Assembly: GCA_015680685.1 (NCBI GenBank)
Contig: MNCI01002932.1
Span: 371,967-396,268, forward strand
Reading direction: 5' to 3'
DNA: 24,302 nt
Source: Gnetum montanum
Lineage: Eukaryota; Streptophyta; Gnetopsida; Gnetales; Gnetaceae
In this document: in pieces, positions 18,494-24,302 of the stretch
Numbering within the stretch: the stretch's first letter is position 1
Layout: every line of letters starts with the position of its first letter
The notes under the pieces: generated by a model
What the model was told of the DNA's origin: nothing
Database searches by the model: none
The model's input: only the letters and a program-made list of their open reading frames with translations
Position numbers and translations under genes: made by a program

Positions 18494-19098
18494 GATGAGA
18501 CTTTTGATCAAACCTTGTAGCACTTAGAATAGATTAATGATTTATTTATGAATTTATTATTTTCATGGAATATGCAATTAACTAAGATAAATTAGACTTT
18601 AAATGATTAGTTAATTAATTAAGCTAAGTAGATTAAGTACATAAGTATGACCACTTTTAGCATAAACACATATTTGCTTAGTAATCCCTGTAGCGTTATA
18701 GCTTGGTGTGCCTAGTAGCATAGCGCTTGGTAGCCCAATAGTGGATACGTGGGTTTAGGATGTATACAAAAAGTGGGACTTGATGCTTATCTTAGGATTA
18801 GTTAGAGACTAGTTAAGTGGTTAAATTAGATTAGTTATTAAATTACTTCATCTCACTACTCTAAGCACCAAAAAACATAAAACATAAAATGATAAAAATC
18901 ATATGCATTGATTACACTTAACCATACCTTTGTACATTAGAAGTGTAATTGGGAAGATAATGAACAACCTTAGGGCAAGGTTCACTTCCTAGAAGACTAG
19001 TGCACTAGAAATTATAGAGTCCACTGAATTCAATTGGATTACGCATGAATGCTTCATGATTCGTATGGTTGGGCATAGGGTAGCTCACCTCTCATCAT

Positions 19099-19116
19099 TG
19101 GCATCATTGCTAGGGA
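19099..19116 (+). promoter_or_regulatory. primer binding site of unit C (tRNA-Asp type)
   Basis: TGGCATCATTGCTAGGGA; 13 of 18 positions match the tRNA-Asp complement and all five differences are C-to-T or G-to-A. Confidence 0.75.
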
Positions 19117-19248
19117 CCTTGTTTGTTGAAACATGCACTATATAGGATTAGTAAACATTATTAACATCATTGGATGAATCCAAGGTCAACATCACTCTCA
19201 AATGACATATAATTACAAAAGCACACTAATATTATATTTATTTGTAAA

Positions 19249-20935
19249 ATGTCTTCTTCTCGCAAGCATGAAGATGTCAAAACGTTGGTCCCATAATAGT
19301 GAAAGGTGGTATATACTCATCTAAATGAGCATGTGCTTGATTTCACCTTCATTTTGCACTAGGATGAGCAATTGTAATGCTGTGATATGGAGGGCAACAT
19401 TGTCGATGAGATCAACACCAGGAGAAGCATCATGAGGCTGTGAATGGAAAACAGTTCACCAATCCCTTGTTCCTGCTAAACCAAGACAATAATGAGGGCC
19501 CTTTCTATAAAGGCTCTCAACATGAAAATTATCCATCCCTAGTTACTGATGATTGGGTTGTGAACCTAAATCTACATTCTACTATTAACATTCTAGGTTT
19601 AGAAAAAGATGGCAATCAAGGCAAGAGCTTGAGCAAGCATCAAGATAATAAGAAATTTAATGAATGTAGTCATGATAATTAAAGGGGAGTTGGCAAACAC
19701 CATGGTGGTGGTAGTTATCCTCCCTCTTCATCTTCTTCATTTACATCCTCTTCTTTCTCTTTTTCTGGTTTTAAAAGATGCTGTAGAAATGATAACCATG
19801 ATGAAGGTGCTCAACAGGATAACAGTACTGATCACCAAACCCATAATGAATGAAGGGGTAACAAAGGACATCATTGGAAACAATGAAATAATGATGACGA
19901 TGAGCCTTTGTTGGTAACTCAAAGCATTCTTAACATTATAGAGGTAGTTAAGATCCCAACTAGACATGTGAATGATAGTTGATTCAAGTGCTTAGACATG
20001 AACAATATCCCAAGATTTGAGGGGGATATAATTCTGATCCACAAACATATCTACAGGCTTTCCACAATGCCTGTGCCTTGTAGAACATTGAAAATGATTG
20101 GAAAAAACTCAAAATATTTCCCAGGACACTCATCAAAGAGGCTAAAAGCTAGTAACATTCCTTAGAGCCAAAATTTTTCCATCAATGGAGTATAATGCTT
20201 GAGCTATTCCATGATAAATACCAAACGTACTCCAGAGTGTTCAATCTAAGAAGGCAAATCCAAGGTTAGAAATAAGGAATACATGAACCCTTGGATGTTG
20301 CCATGGATAGATATCATTCTCTTTTACACTGATGCCCTAGCCATGGTTATTCTTAAAGGAAATAACTCTGCCACATCACAGATGGACTCAAAGTAAAAAC
20401 CAAAAGAATTCTTGGGGTTTATGCCCAAGAGAGAATATTTGAACTAAGAGCTCATCAGATACAAAGGTTGATAGAATAGGTAGCAAAAGAAGAAGGTAAG
20501 TTGTGCAAAAGAGAAAGTTTAGAAGAATAAAATAGGGACCCTTCCATCAGGAAAAGGGAGGTCCAATTTTGTAATGAGGAGAAGTAACCACTTAACAAAG
20601 TGGTGAATAAGACCTTACCAAAAATCTATTTCTAATATTTCAAAAAAGGTTGATAAATTATGGGATTCTTTGGATGAAAAATTCCAAACTACTATAAATA
20701 TTTCTGAAGCAACCACAAAGCAAAATAGTGATCATAACCACAGGAGGCCAAAAGAAGCTAAACGTGCCTATTAGAGAGGTAAGGGCAAAGTTACTGTAGT
20801 AGAAGAAGTTGTGGAGAAAGACTCTAATGATGATGCTAGTTGTGACATCTATCAATATGAACATCTAAAGGGATGTTTCCTTGTGATGTCACACTTACAA
20901 GAGTCTAGGATGTGCATGTTGAATCCTTGACTAAC
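19249..20935 (+). pseudogene. gag of unit C
   Basis: ATG at 19249 gives MSSSRKHEDVK, then YTHLNEHVLDFTFILH...DMEGNIV, the box shared with unit D. After frame changes come a Ser/Phe tract (PPSSSSSFTSSSFSFSGF, near 19735), an Asn/His/Asp-rich stretch, and the capsid-like core near 20030-20280: TYLQAFHNAC, WKKLKIFPRTL, HQWSIMLELFHDKYQTYSRV. A Glu/Lys-rich tail ends in a run of Glu and Val before DDAS. No clear CCHC zinc knuckle is seen. It would have been the particle protein; stops are frequent. Confidence 0.7.
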
Positions 20936-21580
20936 ACGTAGATAAACACCCATATGGTTACCTTATACTCAAGGCAATCCAAGGTAGTTCCACTAGCAAC
21001 AACAAGCTTATTATCCAAGTGGAGCTCCACCAAAATCATATGAGCAATACTAGCAATGGCACCAACCACAATCATGGGGAATGCCACCACCAAGATTGTA
21101 GTACCCTTACAGGCAATCAAATCCATATAGGTACTATGTTTAACAACTCATTTCTCCATGAAGCTCAGCAAGCCATGCCTCATGTCAGCATCACTATTAC
21201 CCTTCAAAGTACCATCGAACTCATTAATCATCTACCCGATAAGAGCATCCATATCCATACCATCCTTTGCATCCATTTGCACACATCCCTCCATCCTCAA
21301 CCTAGTTACCTCCTGCTCCATCCATGCAAGATGAAATTACCCCATAACCGTAATAATGAAATGCTACAAGGGCTGTAAACTTACAATCAGCCTTACAATC
21401 AATTAGTTTAGATAATCAATCTAGAAATGGATCATTTTTCTGACCCAATAGTCCTTCCCAAATCCTGAGAACCTAATGTGATTGGTTGCCCTGTATCTCC
21501 AATATCCTCATCCTCTACATCAAACACATTTGAGTGCCTTTCAAACCAAACACCACCTTAGATTTGCATTGTGATGTTAA
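20936..21580 (+). pseudogene. Pro/Tyr/Gln-rich linker between gag and protease, unit C
   Basis: In the frame starting near 20990 the translation is low-complexity: QQQAYYPSGAPPKSYEQY, QPQSWGMPPPRLWYPY and SNPYRYYV, followed by Pro/His/Ser-rich sequence. The same segment is present in unit D (QPQSCAMPP, NPYGYYVQHL). It looks prion-like or disordered and may aid particle assembly; that role is inference. The open plus frame at 21019-21378 is a shadow of this one. Confidence 0.55.
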
Positions 21581-21639
21581 CTGATGTTGTTTTCAATTAG
21601 ATTAAGACTAGTAACCTTTCCACGAAAAGATTTGACCCA

Positions 21640-22010
21640 GGAAGTCCTCTTATTTACTTGTAGATTACTAGACATGAGCCATGCAAGGTTCTTCTTGATT
21701 CTAGTTCTAGTATCAATCTTGTCTCTTATGACATGTACAAAGCCTAGAACACACTACCTCTCAAGAAGAGCAACATCCATATGAAATTGGCTGACCAATC
21801 AATCACTATCCATTTGGGACTAGTGAAGGACATTATGACCATAGTTTGTGGGTGGTCCTATCTGATTGATTTTCTAGTGATCAAGGTTGAGAACTATAAA
21901 AGTAACTTCCCCATCATTATGGGAAGGACTTGGTTAAGCATTGTTGATGCACAAATGGGCATGAGGGACCTCTTCTTGGAAATCTCCAAGGAAAATGAAA
22001 TTGGATGACT
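21640..22010 (+). pseudogene. retropepsin-like protease of unit C
   Basis: Reads CKVLLDSSSSINLVSYDMYK near 21680, then a stop and, from 21781, LADQSITIHLGLVKDIMTIV, GWSYLIDFLVI and FPIIMGRTWLSIVDAQMG. This is the gypsy aspartic protease with the catalytic triplet D-S-G read as D-S-S. The C-terminal open part ends at 22008. After it a stretch rich in Asp/Glu (LSDDEDDD, near 22300) leads into RT. Confidence 0.75.
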
Positions 22011-22360
22011 AGAGAAGAAGCGTGTTCCATACATCACGTACAGTGATAATGGGTGTAATTGCATGCAAAATATCTTGTCCATTAAAAGTACATTCTTTAA
22101 ATCATGTAATTATTGTGTGCATGAAACTGATATCCAAAGGGGCCTATATGTAGCAACCACAAACCAAGAGGGCATCCAATTGCTAACAGTTGACTCAGAT
22201 AGTAGCACATTATGCATGGAACCCTTTGAGAGCTTGACAAGTGCTTATATCAAAGGTATGGATGAACTTAAGCAAGTTCATCACCAACTCTCTGATGATG
22301 AAGATGATGATACTATTGGGGAGAGTTGGAAATCCCTAATAATTTCAACCAGGAACCCCT

Positions 22361-23260
22361 AGAATTAAAAACTCTACCAACTAACATGGATTATGAATTT
22401 TTAAATAATGACAAGTTGATTATAATCAATGCGAATCTTGCTCTTAAACAAAAAGATAAGCTATTTTAGGTGATCAATAAATGGCCAACAACCTTTACCT
22501 AGTCATATCCTGAGCTGACTGGAATCGATCCAAGGATATGCTAGCATCACATTTACATCGACCTAGCCATGAAGCCAAAAAGGGAGCTGAACCCCAAGCT
22601 AAAGTAGATTGTCAAAGAGGAAATTGAACAATTCCTCAAGGTAGGCTTCATTTATCCCATTGTGAATGGTGAGTGGGTTAGCCTACTTGTAATTGTGCTA
22701 AAGAAAGATGGTAAGTGGTGGGTCTATATCGACTTTAGGCTGTTGAATATGGAAACCTTTAAAGATCATTTTCCATTGTCATTTGTGGACTAGGTGTTGG
22801 ACACTATTTTTAGGCATTACTATTATAGCTTCTTGGATGGTTATAGTGGCTATAACAAAATCCAAGTTGCACTAGAAGATCAAGCTAAGACAACATTCAT
22901 AAGTTCCTAGGAGACTTTTGCATATTGTAAGATGTTGTTTGGTCTATGCAATGCCCCTGCAACATTTCAACAAATGGTCCTTAGTATTTTTCAATAGTAG
23001 ATTAGTAGCAAGGTAGAAGTCTTTATGGATGACTTCTCTACCTATGAGGCTACATTTGAGCAAGCCTTAGATCAGTTTGAGCAAGTACTAAAAAGATGCA
23101 TCAAAACAAACCTTAGGATCAATTGGTAGAAAAGCCATTTAATGGTCCAAGAAGACATAGTCTTGGGGCATAAAATTACTTAGGCAAGGATTGAGGTAGA
23201 CCTGGAAAAGATAAGGGTCTTCCAAAGAATCACACACCAATTAGAAATGGTCAAAACGTC
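22361..23260 (+). pseudogene. reverse transcriptase of unit C
   Basis: The frame begins ELKTLPTNMDYEFL and shows the gypsy RT order: VLKKDGKWWVYIDFRLLN (near 22700), FPLSFVD, YYYSFLDGYSGYNKIQVAL (near 22840), FAYCKMLFGLCNAPATFQQM (near 22925), VEVFMDDFSTY (near 23025) and VLGHKIT. The metal-binding Asp residues of FLDGYSGY and FMDD are present. Over about 300 codons there are ten nonsense codons, all TAG, with no obvious indel until about 23220. It copied element RNA into DNA. Confidence 0.85.
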
Positions 23261-23319
23261 CGATCATTTCTTGGACACACTAGCTACAACTGATAGTGCA
23301 TAGAGGGTTTCTCTAAGAT

Positions 23320-23830
23320 CACAAAGCTATTGGTTGAGCTTACGAAGAAATACGCTCCATTCATCTAGACCAAAGAATGTGAACATGCATTCCAACAACT
23401 AAATGACAAACTCATAGAAACTCAAATTCTATGGGCACCAAACTAGTCCAGATCATTTCATATAATGACGAATGCATCTAATTATGCCTTAGGAGTTGTG
23501 CTTACACAGTTGGATGACAAGAAACATCTATATTACATCCACTGCATGAGCTGAAGCATTGTGGGTGCACAGCTAAATTACACCACAACTAAGAAAGAAC
23601 TAATGGTAGTGGTGTATGCTCTTGAAAAGTTTAGGTACTATGTGCTTGGCTATAAGGTGTTTATGCACACAAATCACAATGCCATCCACTTCCTAATGAC
23701 CAAGCCCATGGTAAGCCTTGTATCATATGGTGGTTAGTGATCTTGCACAAATTCGATCTCATAATGGTAAAATGAAAAGACACTAAGAATGTGATCACTA
23801 ACCATCTCTCTCAGTTAAGATGGGATAACA
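23320..23830 (+). pseudogene. RNase H domain of unit C
   Basis: Reads TKKYAPFI.TKECEHAFQQL (connection domain), MTNASNYALGVVLTQL near 23480, LNYTTTKKELMVVVYALEKF near 23590 and YKVFMHTNHNAIHFL near 23680. In gypsy RNase H the first and last contain catalytic Asp (TDAS and TDH); here both read TN, each a G-to-A change. It would degrade the RNA strand. The remainder to 23830 is low quality. Confidence 0.8.
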
Positions 23831-24302
23831 AAGAGGAGTAGAGCCTGCTCTCTAATCACTTTTTAAACAAACTCCTCTTTATAGGAGCAATAAATAAACA
23901 AATGCTTATAGAAACAAAATAGTATAATGGCATCCTTAATTACCTTCTCACTCAAGAGATGCCATAAGATCTATACTTTAGGAAGAAATAACAATTTCTT
24001 CATCAAGCCAAGCACTTCATAGAAATCAATGAACACCTTTACAAGGTGTGTGCCGATGACCTAGTTCATTAGTGTATGCCTAACATAGACCAATTACGCA
24101 TTCTCTAGGATTCTCATAAAGGCCCTTGCAAAGGCCACTATACAAGGAGATGCATGGCCATAAAAATCCTAATGGCAAGATACTATTAGCCTAGAATATT
24201 CAGGGATGCCCACCAGTTTGTTCAATCCTGTTAATGTTGTCAACAAGATGGTGGGATGATTACCTAAATGGAGGATCCTCAATAGTGGATTCAACCACTA
24301 GA
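23830..24302 (+). pseudogene. integrase N-terminal region of unit C, cut by window end
   Basis: Reads HLYKVCADDLVH and then the zinc-binding HHCC layout: SHKGPCKGHYTRRCMAIKIL, ARYY*PRIF, HQFVQSC*CCQQDGG (24110-24250). The YYWP Trp is a TAG and one more Gln or Arg position is TAA. The catalytic DDE core would lie beyond the window. It would join element DNA to the genome. Confidence 0.75.

Larger units (their letters stand above)
18155..19097 (+). repeat. 5' LTR of unit C (943 bp)
   Basis: TGATGAG...CTCATCA ends, a CCCCATCGATGGGG palindrome, TATA at 18310, AATAAA at 18488, the common U5, and a primer site directly after. It interrupts unit B gag; the five bases before it are ATGGA, the predicted target duplication. 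Confidence 0.85.
19098..24302 (+). mobile_element. gypsy unit C interior, gag to integrase, 3' end off window
   Basis: The order gag, protease, RT, RNase H, integrase is that of Ty3/gypsy elements (Metaviridae-type), and the tRNA-Asp primer site fits the Athila group of plant elements. It is the most complete unit in the window. All genes are broken by nonsense codons and frame changes. Confidence 0.85.

Noticed and set aside
21019-21378. 119-residue open frame, His/Asn/Thr-rich
   Set aside because: Another frame of the same stretch matches the Pro/Tyr/Gln-rich segment of unit D, so this is the shadow.
1-24302. CRISPR array, tRNA or rRNA genes, host protein genes
   Set aside because: No regular spacer-repeat pattern, cloverleaf or conserved rRNA segment, and no coding trace outside transposon families was found by reading.

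Overview
The window looks like transposon-filled nuclear DNA from a land plant with a large, repeat-rich genome. I cannot name the species; a gymnosperm or a large-genome flowering plant would both fit. The reasons are Ty3/gypsy elements with tRNA-Asp type primer sites (as in the plant Athila group), plant L1-type LINE fragments, visibly scarce CpG, and decay dominated by C-to-T / G-to-A changes. I see no intact host gene, no tRNA or rRNA gene and no CRISPR array. Every coding trace is a broken transposon gene, and the longest open frames are shadows or short unbroken stretches.

Layout. (1) 1-3210 is the 3' part of a plus-strand gypsy element, A: a conserved block (100-545), non-coding sequence with an internal polypurine motif, a possible short intron, a degenerate extra ORF (1364-2132), the polypurine tract and the LTR (2316-3210). 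(2) 3211-5960 is the 3' part of a minus-strand relative, E: an LTR cut off by the A insertion, then a long coiled-coil-like extra ORF. (3) 6060-9990 is a cluster of LINE fragments, all on the minus strand: an L1-type LINE with endonuclease and zinc-finger regions but no RT core, a separate RT fragment, and a divergent LINE C-terminus. (4) 9990-10907 is AT-rich with simple repeats. (5) 10908-24302 holds three head-to-tail gypsy units on the plus strand. Unit D has an LTR, gag and protease but no RT. Unit B has an LTR and gag. Unit C has an LTR, gag, protease, RT, RNase H and integrase, running off the window end.

The five LTRs belong to one superfamily. They share TGATGAG-like/CTCATCA-like ends and a nearly constant TATA to AATAAA distance of about 176-188 bp; the four that can be read further share the U5 sequence. 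Their U3 regions carry different short repeats and palindromes. The best lead for an undescribed system is the extra ORF near the 3' LTR, present in diverged form in A and E. In A it starts right after a splice-acceptor-like sequence, which suggests a spliced accessory protein. All functional statements are inferred from sequence reading; no search was run.
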